Notes: generated from the letters alone by a model not told the origin. Shown: positions 1 to 6,148, numbered from the stretch's first letter. The stretch is 9,264 bases of DNA from Angelakisella sp. (GCA_013316495.1 WSMP01000058.1:1-9264), one strand, 5' to 3'. Program-made: numbers and translations.

Positions 1-62
1 GGGCTCGAACCTGTGACCCTCTGCTTGTAAGGCAGATGCTCTCCCAGCTGAGCTATGCTCCC
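1..62 (-). tRNA. tRNA-Val (anticodon UAC), cut at the window start
   Basis: Read on the minus strand, the sequence begins GGGAGCA (acceptor 5' half, 56-62) and continues with a D-arm, GCTCAGCTGGGAGAGC. An anticodon arm follows with stem TCTGC/GCAGA and the 7-nt loop CTTACAA, which puts anticodon TAC at 27-29. The T-arm segment GGTTCGAGCCC runs to the window edge. A UAC anticodon decodes valine. The acceptor 3' half and any CCA end lie outside the window. A promoter sits about 55-80 nt upstream on the same strand. Whether this is the first tRNA of a cluster cannot be seen. Confidence 0.96.
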
Positions 63-115
63 AAAATGGCTTTCCAGCACCGGGGAAATCCCCCGGCCCT
101 CAAGCAACGAATGTT

Positions 116-144
116 ATTTTATCATAATCCGTTCTGTAAGTCAA
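116..144 (-). promoter_or_regulatory. sigma-A-type promoter for tRNA-Val
   Basis: On the minus strand the -35 box TTGACT (139-144) and the -10 box TAAAAT (116-121) are separated by exactly 17 nt. Transcription would start near 109, giving a leader of roughly 45 nt before the mature tRNA 5' end at 62. The leader contains a 6-bp hairpin (CCGGGG at 80-85 with CCCCGG at 91-96), which may be part of the precursor removed by RNase P. No other minus-strand gene lies between this site and the tRNA, so the assignment is straightforward. Confidence 0.8.
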
Positions 145-312
145 CCCATTTGAGGCAGATTCCGAGATTTTTTTTGCAAAAACTGCTCTTTCTTTTATCC
201 AGGCGAAAGGGGCGCTTTTTGTCAAAAACTCCATTGTATTTCTCCCCGCCCCGGCTGAACAATAGGGATACGGAAAAACCGAAATTCTTTGGAAGAAGCG
301 AGGGAATCCTTT

Positions 313-738
313 ATGAGCGAAGATAAACTTCTGTCCGATATCTATCAAAACGCCAATACCGGCATCTATTCCATCGATACCATCCTCCCCAAGGTGGAGG
401 ACAACCGCATCTCCGCCGAGCTGGTCTCCTACCAGGGGAACCTGGAGCAAATCGCCCACACCGCCCGGCAGATGATGGCCCTGAAAAACATGAATCCCAC
501 CGATTCCGGGGTGATGTCCCGCATGGGAATCTGGACCGGGGTGCAGCTGAACGCCCTGCGGGACAACAGCACCTCCCACATCGCCGATATGGTCATCAAG
601 GGCAACACCATGGGCATCACCAAAATGACGCGGGAGATGAACCAGTCCCTCTCCGGGGACCCCCAGGTGCGGGGGCTGGGGGAGGAGCTTATTAACACCC
701 AGCGCCGGAATATTGAGACCCTGAAAAAATATCTCTAG
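313..738 (+). CDS. hypothetical helical protein, 141 aa
   Basis: I do not recognise the family. The protein is nearly all predicted helix, with a methionine-rich central stretch (HTARQMMALKNMNP, then MVIKGNTMGITKMTREM), and has no signal peptide or membrane segment. This resembles a cytosolic four-helix bundle, possibly ferritin-like as in some Firmicute spore-coat or DUF proteins. That is inference from composition only, and no diiron ExxH motif is evident. The ATG at 313 is chosen because GAGGGA lies about 7 nt upstream; an in-frame TTG at 289 would add eight residues but has a poorer site. The stop codon overlaps the ribosome site of the next small gene, so the two are probably one transcript. 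I could not identify a convincing promoter in 145-300. Confidence 0.8.
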   Translation: MSEDKLLSDIYQNANTGIYSIDTILPKVEDNRISAELVSYQGNLEQIAHTARQMMALKNMNPTDSGVMSRMGIWTGVQLNALRDNSTSHIADMVIKGNTMGITKMTREMNQSLSGDPQVRGLGEELINTQRRNIETLKKYL

Positions 739-749
739 GAGGAACCGCT

Positions 750-962
750 ATGTGCCACAAAAAACCGAAGCTGGAGCAGGAGGAAAAGCCTCTTCTCCTC
801 CACGGCAACCAGGCGCAAAACGGCCAGGAGGACCACACCGGCCACGCCTATGCCACCAATGCCCTGACCCAGTATGACATCCCCACCGGGGAAGGGTACA
901 GCGAGGAAAGCGACCTGGCGGTGGAGGACGCCAAACGCCGGGTGGACGAAAACAAAAAGTGA
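750..962 (+). CDS. small polar hypothetical protein, 70 aa
   Basis: The family is not recognised. The ATG at 750 is preceded by TAGGAGG (736-742), which overlaps the stop of the upstream gene, so the two are translationally linked. The product is very hydrophilic: a Lys/Glu-rich start (MCHKKPKLEQEEK), a Gln/His/Asn-rich middle (residues ~19-36), and an acidic, probably helical tail ending in DENKK. There is no membrane segment or signal peptide, and it is probably partly disordered. The last codons (AAC AAA AAG TGA) also form the U-tract and stem base of the terminator for the convergent comEA-like gene, so codon choice here may serve two functions. Confidence 0.72.
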   Translation: MCHKKPKLEQEEKPLLLHGNQAQNGQEDHTGHAYATNALTQYDIPTGEGYSEESDLAVEDAKRRVDENKK

Positions 963-984
963 GGGGGAGATTTTCCCTCTCACT
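948..984 (-). terminator. Rho-independent terminator of the minus-strand block, shared with convergent gene ends
   Basis: Positions 958-967 pair with 975-984 to form a 10-bp stem (one G-U pair) with a 7-nt loop. Read on the minus strand, the stem is followed at once by TTTTTGTTTTC, a good intrinsic-terminator tail. On the plus strand the downstream sequence is not U-rich, so the site should work mainly for the ComEA-like gene. The hairpin contains both stop codons: TGA of the 70-aa gene at 960-962 and TGA of the ComEA-like gene at 980-982. Confidence 0.75.
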
Positions 985-1378
985 CTACATAAACGTATTT
1001 GCGCAGGGTTTCCAGGCGCTTTTCCCCGATGCCCCGGACCTCCCGCAGCTCCTCCACCGAGGCAAAGCCGCCCCTTTGCAGCCGGTAGGTCACGATTCGC
1101 CCCGCCAGCACCTCCCCAATCCCCGGCAGCTCCATCAGCTCCAGGGGGGTGGCGGTGTTCAGGTTGGTGGAGGAGAGCTTCATGAACTGGGCCAGAGGCA
1201 GCTCCCCATAGCGGACCGGGGCCTGAACCTCCGGCAGGAAGGAGGGGTTTAAAAGGCAGCACCAAATGAGGAGCAGGGCAAAGGCAATCATGGAATAGGC
1301 CAGGAAAATCTTCCCCAGCCGCTTCATCCTGGCCTTGGCCCTTTTCCATCTTTGGACTTTGGCTCCCGCCCGCGCCAT
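980..1378 (-). CDS. ComEA-like helix-hairpin-helix DNA-binding protein with N-terminal membrane anchor
   Basis: The 132-residue protein has a basic N-terminus (residues 1-22), one membrane segment (~23-43, IFLAYSMIAFALLLIWCCLL), a short linker, and a C-terminal tandem helix-hairpin-helix domain (~70-130). The domain carries the ComEA hallmarks NLNTA, LPGIGEVLAGRI, GGFASVEEL and VRGIGEKRLETL. Family members bind double-stranded DNA non-specifically at the outer face of the membrane during competence uptake. This one is shorter than B. subtilis ComEA and lacks the intervening SLBB-type region. No comEB or comEC is seen nearby, so a role in DNA uptake is likely but unproven. The start at 1378 has GGGGAGGGGAG just upstream; an internal Met18 is a less likely alternative. 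It follows tktC by 73 nt across a hairpin and has little room for a promoter of its own. Confidence 0.88.
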   Translation of the reverse strand: MARAGAKVQRWKRAKARMKRLGKIFLAYSMIAFALLLIWCCLLNPSFLPEVQAPVRYGELPLAQFMKLSSTNLNTATPLELMELPGIGEVLAGRIVTYRLQRGGFASVEELREVRGIGEKRLETLRKYVYVE

Positions 1379-1397
1379 CCCTCTCCCCTCCCCTGCT

Positions 1398-1441
1398 TGG
1401 AAAAGCCGTCCCGCGCCGGTTTTGCCTGCCAGCGCGGGACG
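1398..1441 (-). terminator. intercistronic hairpin after tktC, probable terminator or attenuator
   Basis: GTCCCGCGC (1408-1416) pairs perfectly with GCGCGGGAC (1432-1440), and the flanking 1407/1441 pair extends the stem to 10 bp. The loop is 15 nt. On the minus strand the stem is followed by GGCTTTTCC, a short and interrupted U-tract. It lies 11 nt beyond the tktC stop. Termination is probably partial, since the next gene (ComEA-like) starts only about 29 nt further on. Confidence 0.55.
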
Positions 1442-1451
1442 CCCTGTGATT

Positions 1452-2399
1452 TTATTTCTTCAGGGTGAGGGCGCGCTTTGCCTCGGCGGCGATGTTTTCG
1501 CTGCACAGGCCGTACTCCGCAAGCAGCTCCCCGCCCTTGCCGGAGTGGCCGAAGCTGTCCTTTATGCCAACCCGCACCACCGGCACCGGGCATTCCTCCC
1601 CGATGGCCTCCGCCACCGCGGCCCCCAGGCCGCCGATGACCGAATGCTCCTCGGCGGTGAGCAGCACGCCGGTCTCCCTTGCAGCCTGCACCACCAGCTC
1701 CTTATCCAGGGGCTTGATGGTGTGGATGTTGATGACCCGCGCCGAGATACCCTCCTTCGCCAGGGCCTCGGCCGCCTGGAGGGATTCATAGACCAAAATG
1801 CCGGTGGCGAGGATGGTAAGGTCGCTCCCCTCCCGGAGGGTGACCCCCTTGCCCATCTGGAACTTATAATCCGGGCCGTTGAAGACGGGGGCGGCCAGGC
1901 GGCCAAACCGCAGGTAGACCGGGCCCTCGTACTGGGCGGCGGCCAGGACAGCGGCCTGGGCCTCCACGTCGTCGGCGGGGTTCAGGATGGTCATACCGGG
2001 GATGGTGCGCATCAGGGCGATGTCCTCGTTGCACTGGTGGGTGGCCCCGTCCTCCCCCACCGAAACACCGGCGTGGGTGGCCCCAATCTTCACATTCAGG
2101 TGGGGGTAGCCGATGGAGTTGCGCACCTGCTCGAAGGCCCGCCCGGCGGCGAACATGGCAAAGGTGCTGGCAAAGGGGATAAGGCCGCAGGTGGAAGCGC
2201 CGGCGGCGGCCACCATCATGTTGGCTTCGGCGATGCCGCAGTCGAAGAACCGCTCCGGGCAGGCCTTTTTGAAGGTGCCGGTCTTGGTGGCTCCCGCCAG
2301 GTCGGCGTCAAAAACGATAACCTTGTCGTTCATCGCCGCCAGCTTGGCCAGGGCCTCGCCGTAGCTTTCCCGTGTGGCTTTTTTTATCATATCGGCCAT
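1452..2399 (-). CDS. transketolase, C-terminal subunit
   Basis: This is the pyrimidine-binding plus C-terminal half of a split transketolase (315 aa). With the N-terminal half encoded just upstream it would form the TPP-dependent enzyme that moves two-carbon ketol units in the non-oxidative pentose phosphate pathway, in the cytosol. Visible marks are FDADLAGATKT (~30-40), RFFDCGIAEANM (~50-61) whose Glu58 is the expected cofactor-activating glutamate, GATHAGVSVGEDGATHQ (~106-121), and the C-terminal domain start TAEEHSVIGGLG. Length matches the usual ~310 residues of this subunit. The ATG lies 2 nt after the tktN stop, and its ribosome site (GAGGAGGTG) is inside the end of tktN, so the halves should be made in step. 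A related DXS-like enzyme is less likely given the split layout. Confidence 0.95.
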   Translation of the reverse strand: MADMIKKATRESYGEALAKLAAMNDKVIVFDADLAGATKTGTFKKACPERFFDCGIAEANMMVAAAGASTCGLIPFASTFAMFAAGRAFEQVRNSIGYPHLNVKIGATHAGVSVGEDGATHQCNEDIALMRTIPGMTILNPADDVEAQAAVLAAAQYEGPVYLRFGRLAAPVFNGPDYKFQMGKGVTLREGSDLTILATGILVYESLQAAEALAKEGISARVINIHTIKPLDKELVVQAARETGVLLTAEEHSVIGGLGAAVAEAIGEECPVPVVRVGIKDSFGHSGKGGELLAEYGLCSENIAAEAKRALTLKK

Positions 2400-2401
2400 T
2401 C

Positions 2402-3238
2402 TTACAGCACCTCCTCGATTTTGGCAAGGTCCGCCAGGGCGGTCTCATACTGCTCCGGGTTGGGGGCGGCGCCGTGCCAGCTGGCCTTCCCCTCCATGAA
2501 GGAGACCCCCTTGCCCTTCACCGTTTTGGCGATGATGGCGGTGGGTTTTCCCTGGATGCTCTTGGCCTTCTGCACGGCGGCCTCGATTTGCTGGAAGTCG
2601 TGGCCGTCGATGACGATGACCTCAAAGCCGAAGGCTTTAAACTTCTCGTCGATGGGATAGGGGGAGCAGACGTCCTGGATGTTCCCGTCAATTTGCAGCC
2701 CGTTGTTGTCGATGATGTAGCAGAGGTTATCCAGCTTATAGTGGGCGGAGAACATGGCGGACTCCCAAACCTCCCTCTCCTGGAGCTCCCCGTCCCCCAG
2801 GATGGCATAGACCCGGTAAGCCTTGCTGGTGACCTTCCCCGCCAGGGCGATGCCGGCGGCGGCGGAGACCCCTTGCCCCAGGCTGCCGGCGGTGAAGTCC
2901 ACCCCAGGGGCCTTGTTCAGGTCCGGGTGCCCCTGGAGCCGGGAGCCCACCCTCCGGAAGGTCTTCAGCTCCTCCCAGGGGAAAAAGCCCTTTTGGGCCA
3001 GGGCGGCATATAAAGCGGGACAGACGTGGCCCTTGGAGAGCACCAGACGGTCCCGGTCCTCCCACTTGGGGTTTTTCACATCCACCCGCAGCTCCTCCTG
3101 GTAGAGGTAGGTCATCACGTCAGCGATAGAAAGGGAGCCGCCGGGGTGCCCCGACTGGGCGGCGTACACCTCCTCCAGGATGCCCTTTCGCACCTGGTTT
3201 GCCGCCTTCGCCAGCTGTTTGCGCCGTTCTTCGTTCAT
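2402..3238 (-). CDS. transketolase, N-terminal (TPP-binding) subunit
   Basis: This is the diphosphate-binding half of the split transketolase (278 aa). Visible are SGHPGGSLS (~29-36), LSKGH (~67-71), QGHPD (~102-106), GSLGQG (~118-123), and the TPP/Mg motif GDGELQE (148-154) closing with DNNGLQIDG near 177-185. The usual GDGELQEGQVWE stretch here reads GDGELQEREVWE, so the Gly after the motif is Arg; the metal-binding Asp and Asn are intact, and activity is expected. AAGGAGG lies 7 nt before the ATG at 3238. The gap to the upstream hydrolase gene is 48 nt and holds only a weak 7-bp hairpin without a U-tract, so shared transcription is plausible. Confidence 0.95.
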   Translation of the reverse strand: MNEERRKQLAKAANQVRKGILEEVYAAQSGHPGGSLSIADVMTYLYQEELRVDVKNPKWEDRDRLVLSKGHVCPALYAALAQKGFFPWEELKTFRRVGSRLQGHPDLNKAPGVDFTAGSLGQGVSAAAGIALAGKVTSKAYRVYAILGDGELQEREVWESAMFSAHYKLDNLCYIIDNNGLQIDGNIQDVCSPYPIDEKFKAFGFEVIVIDGHDFQQIEAAVQKAKSIQGKPTAIIAKTVKGKGVSFMEGKASWHGAAPNPEQYETALADLAKIEEVL

Positions 3239-3286
3239 AGCGTTTCCTCCTTATTTGACTGCTGCCCCGGAAAAAGGGGCGGTGTT

Positions 3287-3979
3287 TTATCGCTCCAGCC
3301 TTGCCTGTTCCACCTGGTCCCACCGCTGCCCCTGGCACCAATAGACGGTGTTCTCCCCTGGGTCAAAGACCATGGAGACCACCGTGGGACAGACGGTCTG
3401 GGCGGTAGCCCTCAATATCCCGAAGCAGCCGGCAACGTCCAGCCGCTCCCCTGCCTTTTCCAGCATCTCCGCCGCCCTTTGATACCGGTCCCAGCCCATC
3501 CAGGGGTGCTGTTCCCGGTCCCCCTTGAAGGGGGAAAAGTTGGTGAGGACCGAAAAAGCGGGGCGCTCCTGCCATGTGTACCCCTGGCCGGGGACGATTT
3601 GCAGCACGTTCCCCTCCCGGTCGGAATACTGGGCCTGGTAGGTGACGCCGGGGAGGCTGTATAGCCTCCCCCCCTCCCCCAAGTACCGCCGGACTTCCCC
3701 GATGGTGGTGTTGCCCAGCAGCAAGTCGCTGTTGGTTTGGGGGACAGTACGGCAGTCCGGCCCGGCGGGGTCGCTGCGGCTGTCGTAGGGCCAGCAGGTG
3801 GGCATATTGATAAACTCCCCCCGGCTGTTGGACCCAAAGAGGGGCAGCCACCGGCCGTCGTCATAGATGTCGATGGAGACCCGCTCCTTTAAGACGGTGA
3901 TGCGGTACTCCATATCCAAAATATCCAGGTTCCAACCCACCAGGGTTTTTCCCCGGTTGGAGACGATGCTGGTACACAT
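3287..3979 (-). CDS. Ntn-type linear amide C-N hydrolase (choloylglycine hydrolase superfamily), short form
   Basis: The 230-residue protein starts MCTSIVSNRGKTLVGWNLD. This is the pattern of the superfamily in which Met is removed and Cys2 becomes the N-terminal nucleophile, as in bile salt hydrolases, penicillin V acylases and related amidases. Asp19 and Asn147 (VLTNFSPF) match the expected Asp and Asn around the active site, and TVVSMVFDPGENTVYW fits the C-terminal strand pair. It is about 90 residues shorter than classical bile salt hydrolases (~320 aa), and the normally conserved Arg of GRNxD is Trp16, so bile salt or penicillin V specificity should not be assumed. The substrate is unknown. 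There is no signal peptide, so it is presumably cytosolic. Its ribosome site (TAGGAG) includes the stop codon of the upstream unknown gene, so the two are tightly coupled. Confidence 0.78.
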   Translation of the reverse strand: MCTSIVSNRGKTLVGWNLDILDMEYRITVLKERVSIDIYDDGRWLPLFGSNSRGEFINMPTCWPYDSRSDPAGPDCRTVPQTNSDLLLGNTTIGEVRRYLGEGGRLYSLPGVTYQAQYSDREGNVLQIVPGQGYTWQERPAFSVLTNFSPFKGDREQHPWMGWDRYQRAAEMLEKAGERLDVAGCFGILRATAQTVCPTVVSMVFDPGENTVYWCQGQRWDQVEQARLER

Positions 3980-3988
3980 AAATAACTC

Positions 3989-4645
3989 CTATTCTTCCCC
4001 GGCAAACAGCGCCTGGAAAACCGCCAGCGTCTCCGGACTCATCCGCCGGGTGGACTGGAGGCTCATGGCCTGGATGCCGCCGTTTTTATCCAGCAGCAGC
4101 GGCTTCTCCTTGCTCTTGGGGTGGCCGAACCGCAGGGTGGGCACCAGCTCCGGCGGGACGGCTCTGGGCCGGATGCTGCTGCCGTGCTCCCCCCAGGCCG
4201 CCCACTGGGAGCAGCAGTTAAAAGGCTCCTGGTGCTTTTGGTGGGGTTTTTCCGCCTGCTCCGAAAGGGGAACGAGACGGGTCCCCTCCGGCAGGTCCTC
4301 TGGGCGCTCGTAACGTTTGTTGCGATAGCCCCAATAATGACGGCTCCCGCCGCCTTCCCATTCCAGAGCCACCCCTTCCGGAATCAGCGCGCCGTGTTCT
4401 CCTCCCAGCTCCCGGATGCAGTAATCGAAGGCGGGTTCCCGGTGCTCCACCGGCAGCCGGGCCAGGACACAAAGCTGCTTTTTGACGAGGGTGACGGGAA
4501 AAACCACATCCCCCACCTTCACCGAGGCGATGGAGGGCATCCGGGAGTGGACGCTCCCCAGCACCACCTTGATAGGGCCGATGTCCCCCGCCTTTTCCAG
4601 TTCCTTCACCCGGTCCTGGGGCCAGTAGACCATATATCCCGGCAC
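3989..4645 (-). CDS. conserved-looking hypothetical protein, 218 aa, GTG start
   Basis: I do not recognise this protein. The N-terminal ~70 residues look beta-rich (PIKVVLGSVHSRMPSIASVKVGD then VVFPVTLVKKQLCVLARLPVE), somewhat like a small PUA/ASCH-type barrel, which is weak inference. The middle contains EWEGGGSRHYWGYRNKRYERPEDLPEGTRLVPL. The C-terminal part holds a distinctive Cys/Trp stretch (FNCCSQWAAWGEHGSSIRPR, ~142-161) and ends with a basic helix (RRMSPETLAVFQALF). There is no signal peptide or membrane segment. GTG at 4645 is chosen because AGGGAGG sits 8 nt upstream; the in-frame ATG four codons later would be ~20 nt from that site. The gene lies 26 nt after rluD and 9 nt before the hydrolase gene, so it belongs to the same transcription unit. 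Confidence 0.82.
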   Translation of the reverse strand: MPGYMVYWPQDRVKELEKAGDIGPIKVVLGSVHSRMPSIASVKVGDVVFPVTLVKKQLCVLARLPVEHREPAFDYCIRELGGEHGALIPEGVALEWEGGGSRHYWGYRNKRYERPEDLPEGTRLVPLSEQAEKPHQKHQEPFNCCSQWAAWGEHGSSIRPRAVPPELVPTLRFGHPKSKEKPLLLDKNGGIQAMSLQSTRRMSPETLAVFQALFAGEE

Positions 4646-4653
4646 GGTATCTT

Positions 4654-4660
4654 CCTCCCT
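4654..4660 (-). promoter_or_regulatory. ribosome binding site fixing a GTG start
   Basis: AGGGAGG on the minus strand is followed by an 8-nt spacer and GTG (4643-4645). It decides the start of the 218-aa gene over ATG at 4631-4633, and over long upstream in-frame extensions that run antiparallel-coded through rluD. Confidence 0.75.
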
Positions 4661-4671
4661 TATTTCTTGGT

Positions 4672-5583
4672 TCACTCCCCCAGCTGCTCCAGCGCCGCTG
4701 TAAAATATCCCGGCAGGGGCGAGGTGAAGGACAGCCTTTCCCCCGTCTCCGGATGGACAAAGGCGATGCTCCGGGCGTGGAGGCACTGGCCCTTTGTATC
4801 CATCGCCGGTTTTTTGGGTCCGTAGACCACATCCCCCAGCACCGGGTGGCCCAGGTGGGAAAGATGCACCCGTATCTGGTGGGTGCGCCCTGTCTCCAGG
4901 CGGCACCGCACATGGGAAAAACCGGGGTATTCCCCCAGCACCTCCACATGGGTGACGGCGTTTTTGGCGTTTTTCTGGGTGACGCACATCTTCTTGCGGT
5001 CGGCGGGGCTGCGACCGATGGGGGCATTGATGGTAATTGTATTTTCCCGGAAATGTCCGTGGATAATGGCCTCGTACTCCCGCGTGAAGCTGTGGGCCTG
5101 AATCTGCTCCGCCAGCCCCCGGTGGGCCTGGTCGTTTTTGGCTACAATCAAAAGGCCGCTGGTGTCCTTATCAATGCGGTGGACGATGCCGGGGCGAATC
5201 ACCCCGTTGATGCCGGAAAGGGAGCCCTTGCAGTGGTGCAGCAGGGCGTTTACCAGGGTGCCGGTGTAGTTCCCCGGCGCGGGATGAACCACCATCCCCT
5301 TGGGCTTATTCACCACCAAGAGCCAGCTGTCCTCGTAGACAATATCCAGGGGAATCGCCTCCGGGCGCACCTCCAGCTCCACCGGCTCCGGGAGAAGAAA
5401 AACCACCTGTTCCCCGGCCCGGAGGAGCTGCTTTTTCCCCGCCGGCCTGCCGTTTACCAGGACGCTCCCCTCCTGGCAGAGGGCCTGAACCGCGGCGCGG
5501 CTCAGCTGGGCCAGCTCCGGAAGGACCTTATCCAGGCGCTGCCCCTCCCCCTGGGGAGGAACCAGCACCGAAAGCTCCCCCAT
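4672..5583 (-). CDS. rluD: RluA/RluD-family 23S rRNA pseudouridine synthase
   Basis: This 303-residue enzyme isomerises uridine to pseudouridine in structured RNA; the RluD branch acts on 23S rRNA helix 69. An S4 RNA-binding domain (~14-62, QRLDKVLPELAQLSRAAVQ, VLVNG) precedes the catalytic domain. The catalytic motif is HRIDKDTSGLLIVAKN, with Asp138 the expected nucleophile. Later conserved marks are TGRTHQIRVHLSHLGHPVLGD and the closing LHARSIAFVHPETGE. Length is normal for the family. The ATG overlaps the lspA stop by one base (TGATG) and has GGAGGAGA 8 nt upstream inside lspA, so translation is coupled. The lspA-rluD pairing is standard in Firmicutes. Assignment to RluD rather than a paralogue such as YlyB rests on family motifs and synteny, so the exact target uridine is not certain. 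Confidence 0.92.
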   Translation of the reverse strand: MGELSVLVPPQGEGQRLDKVLPELAQLSRAAVQALCQEGSVLVNGRPAGKKQLLRAGEQVVFLLPEPVELEVRPEAIPLDIVYEDSWLLVVNKPKGMVVHPAPGNYTGTLVNALLHHCKGSLSGINGVIRPGIVHRIDKDTSGLLIVAKNDQAHRGLAEQIQAHSFTREYEAIIHGHFRENTITINAPIGRSPADRKKMCVTQKNAKNAVTHVEVLGEYPGFSHVRCRLETGRTHQIRVHLSHLGHPVLGDVVYGPKKPAMDTKGQCLHARSIAFVHPETGERLSFTSPLPGYFTAALEQLGE

Positions 5584-6095
5584 CAGGCGTTCTCCTCCGG
5601 GGGCGGTTCCTCGCCGGCCGGGGCGCTCCCCTCTGCCAGGGGCTGCTTTCCCTCCACAAAAAGGATGTAGAAGGCCAGCAGGAAGGTGCCCACGCAGACG
5701 CAGATATCCGCCAGGTTGAAGATGGGGAAATTGATAGGCTCGAAGTAGATGTAGTCCACCACAAAGCCGCCGGGATGAAAGGCCCGGTCCAAAAGGTTTC
5801 CCAGGCCCCCGGCCAGAATCAGGGTGATGGAGGTGCGCATAAGGGGCCCCTGGAATTTTCCCAGCAGCAGCCCCGCCAGCAGAACGGCCAGCACCACCCC
5901 GGTCACCGCCAGCAGCAGCCACCGCTGCCCCTGAAGGATGCCCCAGGCGGCCCCAAAGTTCTCGTGGTAATGCAGGCTCAGCACATTGGGGATGATATCT
6001 ATGGAGGCCGCGGGCTTTAGCACCTCAATGGCCCACCCCTTAATAAGCTGATCCCCGGCCAGCAGCAGGCCGGCCAGCAGCAGGTAAAGAAACAT
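5583..6095 (-). CDS. lspA: lipoprotein signal peptidase (signal peptidase II)
   Basis: This membrane aspartyl protease cleaves signal peptides from diacylglyceryl-modified prolipoproteins. Its 170 residues contain four hydrophobic segments (~2-14, 60-80, 87-103, 131-148) and the family motifs: DQLIKGWA near the N-terminus, HENFGAAWG (~44-52), GGLGNLLDR (~96-104), VVDYI with Asp114, and FNLADICVCVG with Asp130. The last two aspartates are the expected catalytic pair. The C-terminal tail (~150-170) is a Pro/Glu/Ala-rich cytosolic extension. The ATG at 6095 has GAGG about 7 nt upstream. It follows ileS across a terminator-like hairpin and overlaps rluD by one base. Confidence 0.96.
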   Translation of the reverse strand: MFLYLLLAGLLLAGDQLIKGWAIEVLKPAASIDIIPNVLSLHYHENFGAAWGILQGQRWLLLAVTGVVLAVLLAGLLLGKFQGPLMRTSITLILAGGLGNLLDRAFHPGGFVVDYIYFEPINFPIFNLADICVCVGTFLLAFYILFVEGKQPLAEGSAPAGEEPPPEENA

Positions 6096-6106
6096 GTAAA
6101 AACCTC

Positions 6107-6148
6107 ATAAAAGGCTGCGGGGTTTTGGCGCCCCGCAGTCCTTATTTT
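6107..6148 (-). terminator. hairpin between ileS and lspA, probable terminator or attenuator
   Basis: CTGCGGGG (6115-6122) and CCCCGCAG (6131-6138) form a perfect 8-bp stem with an 8-nt loop. On the minus strand it is preceded by an A-run that includes the ileS stop codon and is followed by CCTTTTAT, which could also pair with the preceding ATAAGG. The plus-strand side is also T-rich, but no plus-strand gene needs it. The U-tract ends only one base before the lspA ribosome site (GAGG, 6103-6106), so lspA and everything below it must be reached by read-through or by a promoter inside ileS. Confidence 0.65.

Noticed and set aside
145..300. Promoter for the small plus-strand genes (TTGCAA or TTGTCA as -35)
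   Set aside because: No acceptable -10 box lies at 16-18 nt from either. The region is AT-richer and likely holds a promoter, but I cannot place it or assign a sigma factor.
1335..2660. A 441-residue plus-strand open frame opposite the comEA-like and transketolase genes
   Set aside because: It crosses several real minus-strand genes, has no ribosome site of note, and shows the same low-complexity composition of a shadow frame.
3262..3282. Hairpin between the hydrolase and tktN genes as a terminator
   Set aside because: The stem is 7 bp with a G-U pair, and neither strand has a proper U-tract directly after it in the needed direction.
4646..4987. N-terminal extension of the 218-aa protein into rluD (up to 332 residues)
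   Set aside because: The extension lies in an alternate frame of rluD and is Pro/Gly/Arg-rich. The AGGGAGG ribosome site just before GTG 4645 defines the real start.
5584..5922. N-terminal extension of the pseudouridine synthase to 416 residues
   Set aside because: The extra residues come from an alternate frame of lspA. The ATG at 5583 overlaps the lspA stop and has a good ribosome site and normal family length.
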